Origin: Campylobacter massiliensis
GTDB taxonomy: Bacteria > Campylobacterota > Campylobacteria > Campylobacterales > Campylobacteraceae
Length of the DNA: 64,000 bases
NCBI RefSeq assembly: GCF_014253065.1
Contig: NZ_JACLZK010000001.1
Coordinates: 434,001 to 498,000, forward strand
Reading direction: 5' to 3'
The position numbers were made by a program, and so were the translations under genes. Under the pieces are notes generated by a model. It was not told the DNA's origin and did not search any database. It worked only from the letters and a program-made list of their open reading frames with translations. Below are positions 46,276 to 55,816 of the stretch, piece by piece (the stretch's first letter is position 1; each line of letters opens with the position of its first letter).

Positions 46276-47671
46276 AAGGTTTCTTAAGACGATATCTTTA
46301 TATACTGTTTTTTTGATGATTGAAAAAATTTTATCTGTACTATTTTTTTCATATATTGCTCACACTTTAAGTATGAATGATATGGGTGCATATGGACTGT
46401 ACATGACTATATATATATTTTTATCTTTTTTACTATCGCTAGAATTTAAATCCGGATACGCAAGATATTACTACGAATATTCTACAGAAGAATCCAGATA
46501 TAAATTATTTTGCGGCATCGTCAATGTTACATTTCTTTCTCATGTAATTATGGGTATATTGTTATTGTGTATTATAAATTATTTTAATTTATTGAGTTGG
46601 AAAATTTTTATTGCTTTGTCTATTTTGTCATTTTCTGATAGCCTGATATATCTTATACAGTATCAAAAAAGGTTGGAAGAAAAGGATATGCAATATGGAG
46701 TAATTATAATTAGTAAGATACTCTTAACAATTATATTTTATTTTATTATAAAAAATTACGATATAGGGGGTAGTGCGATCAATATAGTATATGCTATGTT
46801 GTTTTCTAGTACAATTGTCTCCCTGGTTAGTTATTTTAGCTTTTTTATTAAAGGTTGGCTGTTTGGCGTAAATTATCATATTACAAGGAATTCCTTTTTA
46901 TTTTCCATAAAAATTGCGCCCGGTATTGTCGGGTCATATTTATCATCATTAAGCCCGCAATTTATTATCGATAAAGTTTTTTTAAATAGAGAATTTAATG
47001 GAATTTTTTCGGTTTACCAAAAAATAGCATCAACTATTTATATTATGTTCGATCCGCTTTATATAGTTTTTTCCCAGAGAGTCCTTAAATTTTATAAGGA
47101 AAAGAATTTTATAGGAATCTACAAGATGATGCTTAATATAATTTTTAACGGATATGGATTTATGACGTGCATTTTTATTTTAGGCTCATATTATGTTGTA
47201 TATATGTTTGCTGGAGAGAAATATATAGAGTATCAACACTTCTTGTTCATATTTTTATTCAGCGGATATTGCACATTGATTTCGAGAATTCTTGAATTAA
47301 ATATCCAGATTTCCGGGAAAAGTCATTATTTTTCTTATTTAGAGATATTCGTAGGAGTGTTAAGCGTATCTTCTCTTTTATTTTGTGCATATTATTTTGA
47401 TTTTTACTTCTTTATATATTGTGTAGCAGTTATTTCATTTTTTAGATTCGTTGTATATATGATAGTTTCCAAAAAAATATATCCAAAATTATTTTTAGGG
47501 TATTTTTATTATTTATTATTTTTATTCTTTCCTAGTATAATTTATATCTTTAAAATATTTGACATGCTATCGGAAGTTTTATTATTTCTATTAACTCTGA
47601 TTTTTTATAGCTGGTTGGCCATTAGGTCAATCAAAGAATATAAAAGCTGTCCGCGTATCGGGGAAGCATAA
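46268..47671 (+). CDS. oligosaccharide flippase, Wzx/PST type
   Basis: 467 residues, very hydrophobic, around twelve membrane helices (KTISLYTVFLMIEKILSVLFF at the start, KIAPGIVGSYLSSLSPQFIIDKVFL in the middle). It fits the polysaccharide-transport (MOP) superfamily that turns lipid-linked repeat units to the periplasm. It is the most AT-rich gene of the locus. A matching Wzy polymerase was not found. Confidence 0.85.
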   Translation: MLKRFLKTISLYTVFLMIEKILSVLFFSYIAHTLSMNDMGAYGLYMTIYIFLSFLLSLEFKSGYARYYYEYSTEESRYKLFCGIVNVTFLSHVIMGILLLCIINYFNLLSWKIFIALSILSFSDSLIYLIQYQKRLEEKDMQYGVIIISKILLTIIFYFIIKNYDIGGSAINIVYAMLFSSTIVSLVSYFSFFIKGWLFGVNYHITRNSFLFSIKIAPGIVGSYLSSLSPQFIIDKVFLNREFNGIFSVYQKIASTIYIMFDPLYIVFSQRVLKFYKEKNFIGIYKMMLNIIFNGYGFMTCIFILGSYYVVYMFAGEKYIEYQHFLFIFLFSGYCTLISRILELNIQISGKSHYFSYLEIFVGVLSVSSLLFCAYYFDFYFFIYCVAVISFFRFVVYMIVSKKIYPKLFLGYFYYLLFLFFPSIIYIFKIFDMLSEVLLFLLTLIFYSWLAIRSIKEYKSCPRIGEA

Positions 47672-49755
47672 TGTTATATTATCTAAAGCGACTATATTCT
47701 ACTCCATTTCTCATAGTTTTGATAAAGTTATTTAATAAAATAACTTTTTTTTTAAATAACTTTATCAATCGTCGCATTGATTTTATAAACAAAAATACTC
47801 ACATAAATTTTAACATTCCGATCATAAAAACTAGCTATATAAATATAAAAAAATTAGATGTATCAAATATCAATTTGGATGTTGCAAAATATCTATCTAA
47901 AATGTACATCGAGCATAAATTTGATCTGCTCGGTAGCGGCTGGGTAAAAAATAGCTATGATAGCGTGACGCTCGGGCTTGAGGGCTACAAATACGATATG
48001 AATGTCGCGGCGCCCGCGAGCGCGCCCGAAGGCTACGAGCCGATTGATTGGCAAAAGGATTTCAAAAGCGGCTTTCGGTGGAGCGAAAAAAAATGGTACA
48101 AAGATCAGCGCATAGCCCATAAGCTCGGTAGCGATATAAAGGTGCCGTGGGAGCTTGCGAGGTTTCAGTACTTGCCGCAGCTTGCTATTTTTGCGATAGC
48201 GGACCCGAGTTTAAAAGAGCAAAATTTAAAAGAATTTAAAAACCAAATTTTAGATTTTATCAGCAACAATCCGCCTAGAATGGGCGTAAACTGGACCTGC
48301 ACGATGGACGTGGGTATCAGGGTTGCCAACATGCTGGCGGCTTACGATATGTTTTGCCAGATGGATGAGGGCGGAATTTTAGATCAAAATTTCAAGCAGA
48401 CCTTGTCAAATAGCGTCTACGAACACGCTCTTCATATCGTAAATAATCTAGAATATTCGCCGCATTTTACGTCAAATCACTATCTAAGTGACATCGTTAG
48501 TCTTCTGTATGCGTGCGCATATTTGGACGGCGGCTGCGAGACGGACGCGTGGCTAGCGTTTGCCGTGCAAGAGATAATCTGCGAAATGAAAAAGGAATTT
48601 TACGAGGATGGCGGAAATTTCGAGAGTTCTACGAGCTATCACCGCCTAAGCGGCGAGCTAATGGCGTATGCTACGGCTCTGATACTGGGTCTGAAAAGCG
48701 AAAAAATTTTATCGCTAAAAAATTACGACGCAAAGCTTTGGCGCAAAAAGCCGAAACTTTTGCCGCTGAAGGAGCAGGAATTTAAAATTCTAAACGGTCA
48801 AATATCGCTGCCTCAGTGGTTTGTGGATAGGCTATATAAAATCGGCAGATTTACCGCAGACATTACAAAGCCAAACGGCGAAGTGCCGCAAGTTGGAGAT
48901 AACGACAGCGGCAGGTTCTTTAAATTTAGCCCGAACGGCGAGTTTTTGAGCAACGAACAGGCCGCGCAAAAATATCTAAATTTAAGCGGCTTTGAGGGTG
49001 GAGACGAGCCGTTTTGGGACGAAAATATCTTAAATCACTCCACGCTAATTAGCTGCATGGGCGGAATTTTTGACGATGAGATATTTAAAAACGATATGCG
49101 CTTTGAGCGGAGTTTTGTTTGCTCGCTCGCAGGACGCACGCTACAAGCAGGAGATAAAACATACAAAAGCCAGGTCGCTTCGGGCGTAAAATTTAGCGAA
49201 CTGCCGCACCGAAAAAGTATGGAATTTAAAATTTCAAATTCGCAAGAGATCAAAAATATATTTTATCCTGACAGCGGAATTTTTATTTTCAAATCAGATA
49301 AATTTTACCTTGCCATCTGTGCTACGCCGCTTGGGCAAAGGGGTCACGGCGGACACACACACAACGATAAGCTGGGCTACGAGCTGTGGATAGACGGGCT
49401 GGATATAGCAAGAGATCCCGGCACCTATCTTTATACGCCGATCCCAGGCAGAAGAAATGAATTTAGAAGCGTCAAGGCTCACAACGCGCCGATCGTCGGT
49501 GATTTGGAACAAAATAGTTGGGGCGAGGGAGCGATAGGACTATTTGGAATGTTTGCGGAATGCAGGTGCGAAGTGGCGGATTTTGGAGAAAATTTTATAA
49601 GTCTCACCGCAGAATACAAAGGCGCAAAAATTATTAGAAAATTTGAGATAAAAGAGGGCGGACTGGAGATTGTCGATATGGCAAATAGGGAATTTTATTA
49701 TAGTAAATTTGAGTTATATTCGAATGGATATGGGAAGTTGATGAAAAATGTCTAA
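47671..49755 (+). CDS. heparinase II/III-like (alginate-lyase family) protein
   Basis: 694 residues. An alpha/alpha-toroid N-terminal part (WELARFQYLPQLAIFA, NWTCTMDVGIRVANMLAAYD, TSNHYLSDIVSLLYACAYLD) and a beta-sandwich C-terminal part with RGHGGHTHNDKLGYELWIDG and ARDPGTYLYTPIPG. These residues are typical of lyases acting on uronic-acid polysaccharides. No signal peptide is seen. In such clusters it may act on the growing glycan rather than digest food; that is inference. Bases 47671-47900 are AT-rich like the flippase, the rest is GC-richer: a likely recombination joint. Confidence 0.85.
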   Translation: MLYYLKRLYSTPFLIVLIKLFNKITFFLNNFINRRIDFINKNTHINFNIPIIKTSYINIKKLDVSNINLDVAKYLSKMYIEHKFDLLGSGWVKNSYDSVTLGLEGYKYDMNVAAPASAPEGYEPIDWQKDFKSGFRWSEKKWYKDQRIAHKLGSDIKVPWELARFQYLPQLAIFAIADPSLKEQNLKEFKNQILDFISNNPPRMGVNWTCTMDVGIRVANMLAAYDMFCQMDEGGILDQNFKQTLSNSVYEHALHIVNNLEYSPHFTSNHYLSDIVSLLYACAYLDGGCETDAWLAFAVQEIICEMKKEFYEDGGNFESSTSYHRLSGELMAYATALILGLKSEKILSLKNYDAKLWRKKPKLLPLKEQEFKILNGQISLPQWFVDRLYKIGRFTADITKPNGEVPQVGDNDSGRFFKFSPNGEFLSNEQAAQKYLNLSGFEGGDEPFWDENILNHSTLISCMGGIFDDEIFKNDMRFERSFVCSLAGRTLQAGDKTYKSQVASGVKFSELPHRKSMEFKISNSQEIKNIFYPDSGIFIFKSDKFYLAICATPLGQRGHGGHTHNDKLGYELWIDGLDIARDPGTYLYTPIPGRRNEFRSVKAHNAPIVGDLEQNSWGEGAIGLFGMFAECRCEVADFGENFISLTAEYKGAKIIRKFEIKEGGLEIVDMANREFYYSKFELYSNGYGKLMKNV

Positions 49756-50896
49756 AAAAGTTTTAATGGCTGTTGCAAATCACTATACTTCACCGTTTCA
49801 GGTCGGCAGTCATCACTATGCCAGGGCGTTTGAAAAGCTAGGATATGAGGTGCTTTTTATCTCAAATCCCATCTCCCCGATACATAAAATTTTTGCAAAT
49901 AGCAACGAACTAAAAGAGCGGGAAAGAATTTATAAAAAAGGGGGTGAGAGCGCAGCCGGTATTTTTTATTATGTTCCGTGCTCTCTTTTTACTCCTCAAA
50001 ACAAGCCGTTTTTATCATCAAATTTCGTTTTAAATAATTGGCAGAATTTTACGTGCCTGAATTTGCTAAATTTTATAAAGAAGCGGGGTTTTGGCGAGGT
50101 TGATATATTGTGGTTTGATAGCCCGTTGTTCGGCTTTTTGCTGGATACCATAACTTATAAAAAATCGATTTTAAGGATAGCTGATTATTCAAAAGGCTTT
50201 AATGCGGTTTCAGACGCGCAGTTTGACGCCGAGATAAAGATCGCAAATAGCGTGGATACGGTGGTATATACGGCAAAAAATTTAAAAGAAAAATACGCCG
50301 AGATAAAAGATAAATCTAAAATGTACTATTTGCCAAATGGTATTGATCTGGAGTTTTTTGAAGCTGCAGATAGGTCTTTGCCGCGGGAGCTTGAAGATAT
50401 TCCTGAACCTAGGGTAATTTATGTCGGGGCTACGCATGATTGGTTTGATGTGGATTTAGTATATTACTGTGCTAAAAATTTGACAAATTATAGTTTTATT
50501 ATAATAGGTCCGGAGCAAAAAGATCTATCTTTACTTAAAAAGCTAAAAAACATCCATATTTTGGGCTCTATTCCATACGCTAAAATTCCTGCGTTTTTAT
50601 ATAATTCGCAGGTGGGTATTATTCCTTTTAATGTTAAAGATTATCCTGATCTCGTAAATAGTATAAATCCTTTAAAAATGTATGAGTATCTAGCTTGCGG
50701 ATTAAAAGTCGTCACTGTAGAGTGGGAGCAGATTAAAGATATGGCTGATCATGTGCATTTTGCGGAAGATAAAGAGGAGTTTTTGAACTCTATTTCAAGC
50801 GAAGAAGAGAGGCAACCTCTTGATTTGGAAAAAATGACGTGGCTGGGCAGACTTAAGGAATTGCTTGCCGGTTCGTCATCAAAGAAAGAAAAATGA
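49748..50896 (+). CDS. glycosyltransferase (GT-B fold)
   Basis: 382 residues. N-terminal VGSHHYARAFEKLGYEVLFIS; C-terminal lobe PRVIYVGATHDWFDVDLV, IPAFLYNSQVGIIPF and NPLKMYEYLACGLKVVT. It is of the kind that transfers uronic acid or hexose residues during capsule or exopolysaccharide assembly; exact family not certain. It overlaps the preceding and following genes by 8 and 4 bases. Confidence 0.8.
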   Translation: MSKKVLMAVANHYTSPFQVGSHHYARAFEKLGYEVLFISNPISPIHKIFANSNELKERERIYKKGGESAAGIFYYVPCSLFTPQNKPFLSSNFVLNNWQNFTCLNLLNFIKKRGFGEVDILWFDSPLFGFLLDTITYKKSILRIADYSKGFNAVSDAQFDAEIKIANSVDTVVYTAKNLKEKYAEIKDKSKMYYLPNGIDLEFFEAADRSLPRELEDIPEPRVIYVGATHDWFDVDLVYYCAKNLTNYSFIIIGPEQKDLSLLKKLKNIHILGSIPYAKIPAFLYNSQVGIIPFNVKDYPDLVNSINPLKMYEYLACGLKVVTVEWEQIKDMADHVHFAEDKEEFLNSISSEEERQPLDLEKMTWLGRLKELLAGSSSKKEK

Positions 50897-51978
50897 AAAT
50901 TTTATTTATTACGCTTAGGGCCGATCACGGCGGCGGCCCAAAACACGTCGATCTGCTTATAAATAATTTATCCGGCGAGATAAAGATATATCTTGCTTGT
51001 CCGCAAGATAGACCCTATTATGATCTGTGGAGCGAGTCAAAAAAGGTTAAAGACATATTCATCTTACCGCATAGAAAATTTAGCGCAAAAAAGCTCCTCG
51101 GGCTGAATAAATTTATAAAAGATAACGATATAAAAATAATCCATTCCCACGGTAAGGGCGCGGGTATCTATTCGCGGATACTTAAAATTTTAAATCCAAG
51201 GCTAAAAATAGTCCATACTTTGCACGGTGTTCATGTCGGAGAATACGGCTTTTTAAAAAAGATCGCATATATTTTTTTGGAGCGATTTTTAACGTTATTT
51301 ACCGATAAATTTATAAATGTCTCAAAGAGCGAAAATGAGGCTTGTTTAAAGCTTAGACTATTTAAAAAAAGTAAGTGCGAGGTCGTATATAACGGCATAA
51401 AAGCTCTTTTGAAAGACGATAATGCCAAGATAAAATTTAATCTATCGGGGAAAAGGGTAGTTGCTATTATTTCAAGGTTTGAGTACGTAAAAAATATGCA
51501 CTTAGCTTACGAGATAGCTCAAAATTTTAAAGACAACCCAGACATCGTTTTTTTGTGGCTCGGAGACGGCGACGATAGGGCAAAATTTGAATCTATGGCG
51601 CAAAAAGACGGCGCAAATATAATCTTTACCGGCTTTACTGATGAAATACCAGCGTATCTATCTGCTACGGACATCTATCTGTCTACGTCTAGGTGGGAGG
51701 GGCTACCTTACGCGCTCATCGAGGCGCAGTCGCTCGGCATCCCTATAGTGGCGACGAACGTAGTGGGAAATAACGAAATCGTAGAAAACGGAAAAAGCGG
51801 ATTTTTGTTTGAGAGCGCGCAGCGGGCGTGCCGGGATATAGAAAATTTATTAAATGATGAGAAAATATACGGTAAGATGCGAAGCGGAGCATTGCTAAAT
51901 TTTAAAGATAAATTTGATATCGGCATCGCGGTTCGTAAAGTGGAAAAAATTTACGAGCAGATATTTGAAAATAAATAG
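50893..51978 (+). CDS. glycosyltransferase family 4
   Basis: 361 residues. LRADHGGGPKHVDLLINNL at the start and TSRWEGLPYALIEAQSLGIPI (E-x7-E donor site) at the end are clear GT4 signatures. HSHGKGAGIYSR and HTLHGVHVGEYG support it. Cytoplasmic face, adds one sugar to the lipid-linked repeat unit. Confidence 0.88.
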   Translation: MKILFITLRADHGGGPKHVDLLINNLSGEIKIYLACPQDRPYYDLWSESKKVKDIFILPHRKFSAKKLLGLNKFIKDNDIKIIHSHGKGAGIYSRILKILNPRLKIVHTLHGVHVGEYGFLKKIAYIFLERFLTLFTDKFINVSKSENEACLKLRLFKKSKCEVVYNGIKALLKDDNAKIKFNLSGKRVVAIISRFEYVKNMHLAYEIAQNFKDNPDIVFLWLGDGDDRAKFESMAQKDGANIIFTGFTDEIPAYLSATDIYLSTSRWEGLPYALIEAQSLGIPIVATNVVGNNEIVENGKSGFLFESAQRACRDIENLLNDEKIYGKMRSGALLNFKDKFDIGIAVRKVEKIYEQIFENK

Positions 51979-51996
51979 ATCAACTAGGGAGTTGCA

Positions 51997-53118
51997 ATGA
52001 AAAAAGCCCTTATTCACGACTGGTTTAGCACCTATGCGGGCGCGGAGAAATGCGTCGAGAGTTTTACCGATATCTGGGATGATTTTGAAATTTACAGCCT
52101 CATCGACTTTTTAAGCGATGCCGACCGAGATAAAATTTTAAAAGGCAAGCGCGCCCATACGAGCTTTATCCAGAAGCTACCCTTTGCAAAGGGCAAATAC
52201 CGCAACTATCTGCCGCTATTTTCGCTTGCGATCGAGCAGTTTGATCTAAGTGGCTATGACGTCGTGCTGTCTAGCTCGCATGCCGTCGCAAAGGGGGTTC
52301 TCACACACTCAAATCAACTCCACATCGCTTATGTACACACGCCGATCCGCTACGCATGGGATCTGCATCATCAGTATTTGCGAGAAAGCGGGCTGGATCG
52401 CGGCCTCAAGGGCATGTTGGCGAAGTATTTTTTACATAAAATTAGGCTTTTGGACGCGAGCACTGCAAACCGCGTGGATCACTATGTCGCAAACAGCCGC
52501 TACATCGCGCGCCGTATCAAAAAAACTTATGACAAGCCTAGCGACGTCATCTATCCGCCCGTGGATGTGGATAAATTTACGCTGCGCGAAGCCAAAGAGG
52601 ACTTCTACCTCACTGCCTCGCGTATGGTTCCGTACAAAAAGATCGATCTCATCGTCGAGGCGTTTTCGCAGACGGATAAAAGACTGCTCGTTATCGGCGA
52701 TGGCCCCGATATGGCAAAAATAAAATCAAAAGCAGGCAAAAACGTCGAGCTTTTGGGCTTTGCCGATGATGGAACGATGGCGGATCTTATGGGGCGAGCC
52801 AAGGCGTTTGTTTTTGCCGCCGAAGAGGACTTCGGCATTATGCCCGTAGAGGCGCAAGCATGCGGCACGCCGGTGATCTGCTTTGGGCGCGGTGGCGCTC
52901 GCGAGACGGTGCTTGATGGCGAGAGCGGGCTGTATTTTATGGAGCAAAACACAAAGGAGCTGCTCGCCGCCGTAGCTAAATTTGAGCAAAATTATGATAA
53001 ATTTGAGCCTGTAAAAATCAGAGAAAATTCCTTAAAATTTTCGCGCGCGCGCTTTGAAGCCGAGATCAAAAGCTACGTCGAGGAAAAATATAATAAATTT
53101 AAAGTAGGATTAAAATGA
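51997..53118 (+). CDS. glycosyltransferase family 4, WbaZ-like
   Basis: 373 residues beginning ALIHDWFSTYAGAEKCVESF, then YVHTPIRYAWDLHHQYL and, at the donor site, EEDFGIMPVEAQACGTPVIC. It resembles mannosyltransferases of the WbaZ type. Eighteen bases after the previous gene, with GGGAG near the start. After it come 63 non-coding bases before the initiating transferase. Confidence 0.88.
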   Translation: MKKALIHDWFSTYAGAEKCVESFTDIWDDFEIYSLIDFLSDADRDKILKGKRAHTSFIQKLPFAKGKYRNYLPLFSLAIEQFDLSGYDVVLSSSHAVAKGVLTHSNQLHIAYVHTPIRYAWDLHHQYLRESGLDRGLKGMLAKYFLHKIRLLDASTANRVDHYVANSRYIARRIKKTYDKPSDVIYPPVDVDKFTLREAKEDFYLTASRMVPYKKIDLIVEAFSQTDKRLLVIGDGPDMAKIKSKAGKNVELLGFADDGTMADLMGRAKAFVFAAEEDFGIMPVEAQACGTPVICFGRGGARETVLDGESGLYFMEQNTKELLAAVAKFEQNYDKFEPVKIRENSLKFSRARFEAEIKSYVEEKYNKFKVGLK

Positions 53119-53181
53119 TAAATTTGATGCTGGTTTATGATAGCTTGCGAGAAAAATTGCTCCTATTAATCAGGAAATAAA

Positions 53182-54492
53182 ATGAAAAAGCAGCTTTGCA
53201 ACATCATCCTTCTTGTGGTTGACATTTTCGCTATTTGGGTATCTTTTGGCGTAGCTGTCGAGCTTAAAAATTTATTTTACGGCAATCATATTTTGTGGGA
53301 TATTTCTAGATATCAGGGCTTTGCTATCGCTTACGCGGTAATGATTTTTTTGTTTTTATATCAAGGCATTTATGCCAGGCGGTATGACTTTTGGCATGAG
53401 ACGGGCATAGTCGTAAAAAGTTGTTTTTTGGGGCTTTTGCTTACTTTGGCTACGCTTGCGCTCATAAAAATAAATTATGAATTTTCGCGAGCTAGCTTGA
53501 TTTTAGGGTTTGCTTTTATGGTATTTTTGGTGCCCATTTTTAAATTTACAGCAAAGCTATTTTTGTTTAGACTTGGGATTTGGAAAAAAAGAGCTAAAAT
53601 TTTAGGCGAAAATAACGAATTTGAGTTGGAAATTTTTACGGATCGGTATCTAGGGTACGTGCGTGCCGAAGAGGTGGACTACGAATCGCTTTTTATAGGC
53701 GGTAGCGGGCTTGACGCGCAGGATTTAAACGAACTGATCGAGCAAAACATAAAAGAAAACAAAGAGATTTTATTTACCCCGGTTCTTAGGGGCTATGATT
53801 TTACGCGCGTGCATATTTATAGTATCTTTAACTCTCGCACGAGCCTTTTTGCTTTGCAAAATTCGCTACAAAATAAATTTAATATAGCACTAAAAAGAGC
53901 GCTAGATATATTGCTGATACTTCTGGCTTCTCCTTTTTTAATTATTATTTTTGGTGCAGTTGTGCTTATTATGAAAATAAACGAACCAAATGGTAGGATA
54001 CTTTTCTCGCATCAGAGAATGGGATTAAACGGTAAGCTTTTTGGCTGTCTAAAATTTCGCTCAATGAGAGAAAACGGAGATGAAATTTTAAAAAAATATC
54101 TCGAAAAAAATCCGCAAGAAGTGGAGTATTTTAAAAAGTATCATAAATATAAAAACGACCCTAGGATAACGAAATTTGGAGATTTCATGAGAAAAACTTC
54201 GCTTGACGAACTTCCTCAGCTTATCAATGTTTTAAAGGGTGAAATGAGTATCGTCGGCCCTCGTCCATGCGCGCAGTATGAAAAAAAAGATATGGGCAAA
54301 TATGCCGATCTGATCTTGGGCGTGATGCCTGGTATCACGGGGGTTTGGCAAGTTAGCGGCAGAAGCGATGTGGATTTTGGTATGCGTGCCCAGATGGATG
54401 CGTGGTATATGAAAAACTGGTGCATCTGGAATGATATAGTGATAATTATAAAGACCTTTAAGGTGGTTTTGATGCGCAAGGGTGCAAGCTAG
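53182..54492 (+). CDS. undecaprenyl-phosphate sugar-1-phosphate transferase, WbaP/WcaJ type
   Basis: 436 residues. Four N-terminal membrane helices, a short middle domain, a fifth hydrophobic segment (ALKRALDILLILLASPF) and the catalytic bacterial sugar transferase domain: FSHQRMGLNGKLFGCLKFRSM, DPRITKFGDFMRKTSLDELPQ, SIVGPRP, MPGITGVWQVSGRSDV. It starts the repeat unit by loading the first sugar phosphate on undecaprenyl phosphate. It is the last gene of the locus on this strand. Confidence 0.93.
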   Translation: MKKQLCNIILLVVDIFAIWVSFGVAVELKNLFYGNHILWDISRYQGFAIAYAVMIFLFLYQGIYARRYDFWHETGIVVKSCFLGLLLTLATLALIKINYEFSRASLILGFAFMVFLVPIFKFTAKLFLFRLGIWKKRAKILGENNEFELEIFTDRYLGYVRAEEVDYESLFIGGSGLDAQDLNELIEQNIKENKEILFTPVLRGYDFTRVHIYSIFNSRTSLFALQNSLQNKFNIALKRALDILLILLASPFLIIIFGAVVLIMKINEPNGRILFSHQRMGLNGKLFGCLKFRSMRENGDEILKKYLEKNPQEVEYFKKYHKYKNDPRITKFGDFMRKTSLDELPQLINVLKGEMSIVGPRPCAQYEKKDMGKYADLILGVMPGITGVWQVSGRSDVDFGMRAQMDAWYMKNWCIWNDIVIIIKTFKVVLMRKGAS

Positions 54493-54620
54493 ACTACGGA
54501 TTGCCACTCAAACAGCTGAGATGATTTATGGTTAACAGAAACACATTTAGATGTGATGACTGCTTTAAATTTGGAAAGATATTTTGGCTCAAATTGATAG
54601 GCGGTAGTAAAAATTTGAAG

Positions 54621-54647
54621 AAAAAAAAGTCGGAATTTCTTCCGACT
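54621..54647 (-). terminator. terminator of the cjaA gene (minus strand)
   Basis: AGTCGGAA (54628-54635) and TTCCGACT (54640-54647) pair around TTTC; the A-run at 54621-54628 is the U-tract when read on the minus strand, just after the cjaA stop. Confidence 0.88.
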
Positions 54648-54654
54648 CTGGGTT

Positions 54655-55491
54655 TTATAGCTTCCCGCCTTCAACGACGAGAGATTCTGGATTTACGCTA
54701 TCGCCGTAGATCGGTTTTAGCGTAGCGTCATAGTTTTTGTGGAAGAAATTTTCCTTGCCAAGCTCTACGATCTCGTTATTTAGCCACTCAAGCAGCGCTT
54801 TGTTGCCCTTTTTAACCGCAGGTGCGATGACGTCGACCTCGCCTAAGGCCTCGATACCGACGGTAAAGCCAGGATTTTCTTTAGCCCATGCAAAAAGCAG
54901 CGCGTTATCGTGCGCTAGTGCCACGCCTCTTTTGTCGACCAGGGCGGCGAAGGTTTCGGTGTTTTGGTCGTATTTTATAAGCTCGATATCAGGGTGATTT
55001 TTTGTGAAATACGCGTCTGCGGTCGTGCCTTTATTGACGATTAGTTTTTTGCCTTTTAGCTCGTCCACGCTTTTTATGACCGCGCCGTCCGGGCTAACTA
55101 CGCCAAGCGACACCTTCATATACGGAAGCCCGAAATCAACTACTCTAGCACGCTCAGGGGTTTTGGTGAAATTTGCCAAAGTGATGTCGACCTTGTCGGC
55201 TACTAGCACTTCTACGCGGCCTGCTGCTTCTACGAGCTCAAATTTAACCTTGCTCTCGTCGCCCAGCAGATCCTTTGCGATACGTTTGGCGAAGTATATG
55301 TCGTAGCCTTGGTTTTTGCCCTCTTTATCGACGTAGCCAAACGGCGGTTTGTCGCTAAAGACGCCCACGCGCACGTATCCGCGCTCTTTGATTTTAGCCA
55401 AAGCGTCAGCTTCGGCAGCCTGCAAATTAGCCTGACCCGTTAGAAAGACGGCGGCGAATGTTGCCAAAAATGAAAACAGAAGTTTTCTCAT
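54655..55491 (-). CDS. cjaA: CjaA-type cysteine-binding protein of an ABC importer
   Basis: 278 residues. PFGYVDKEGKNQGYDIYFAKRI, VDITLANFTKTPERARVVDF, NKGTTADAYFTKNHPDIELIKYD and LAHDNALLFAW are nearly the same as in C. jejuni CjaA (from memory), which binds cysteine in the periplasm. An odd point is the leader, MRKLLFSFLATFAAVFLTGQ: the lipobox cysteine expected after LTG is Gln, and a signal-peptidase-I site (LQAAEAD) follows. So it is probably soluble and not lipid-anchored. It is downstream of the permease and ATPase genes with a 325-bp gap. Confidence 0.93.
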   Translation of the reverse strand: MRKLLFSFLATFAAVFLTGQANLQAAEADALAKIKERGYVRVGVFSDKPPFGYVDKEGKNQGYDIYFAKRIAKDLLGDESKVKFELVEAAGRVEVLVADKVDITLANFTKTPERARVVDFGLPYMKVSLGVVSPDGAVIKSVDELKGKKLIVNKGTTADAYFTKNHPDIELIKYDQNTETFAALVDKRGVALAHDNALLFAWAKENPGFTVGIEALGEVDVIAPAVKKGNKALLEWLNNEIVELGKENFFHKNYDATLKPIYGDSVNPESLVVEGGKL

Positions 55492-55816
55492 TCTTTCTCC
55501 TTTAAAATAAAGTGCGCAAAATATACAAAAGCTTGACTAAAATGCGACTAAATTTGTAGTTTTTCAGACGGCGAGCCCAGAGAAAAATCAAATTTTGTTT
55601 AAAAACGTAACGCTAAATTTAAAATGGAGTGTAAAATTTACTCAAAATAAATTTATAAATTTAATTTTAGATTTAAGAAACGGCTAGAGGATTAAATTTG
55701 CGCGGGTTATTTTGAGTAAATTTGAGTTGTTTAAATCATAAATACGCAAGATTTTAAAAGCTAAATTTGACGAAAAGCTCTCAAATTTAGCCTAAAAAGA
55801 TCAAATTTAAAACCTC
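55492..55816. other. spacer between cjaA and the ATPase gene, AAATTT-rich
   Basis: No gene seen. Around eleven AAATTT words. The only clear signal is the cjaA ribosome site (AAGGAG, minus strand) at its left end. The gap suggests that cjaA may have its own promoter. Confidence 0.5.

Noticed and set aside
48513-48785. Frame of 90 codons inside the heparinase-like gene
   Set aside because: Same-strand shadow in another frame; the main frame carries all family motifs.
54493-54620. Gene between the initiating transferase and cjaA
   Set aside because: Short frames only, without ribosome site; one overlaps the cjaA terminator.
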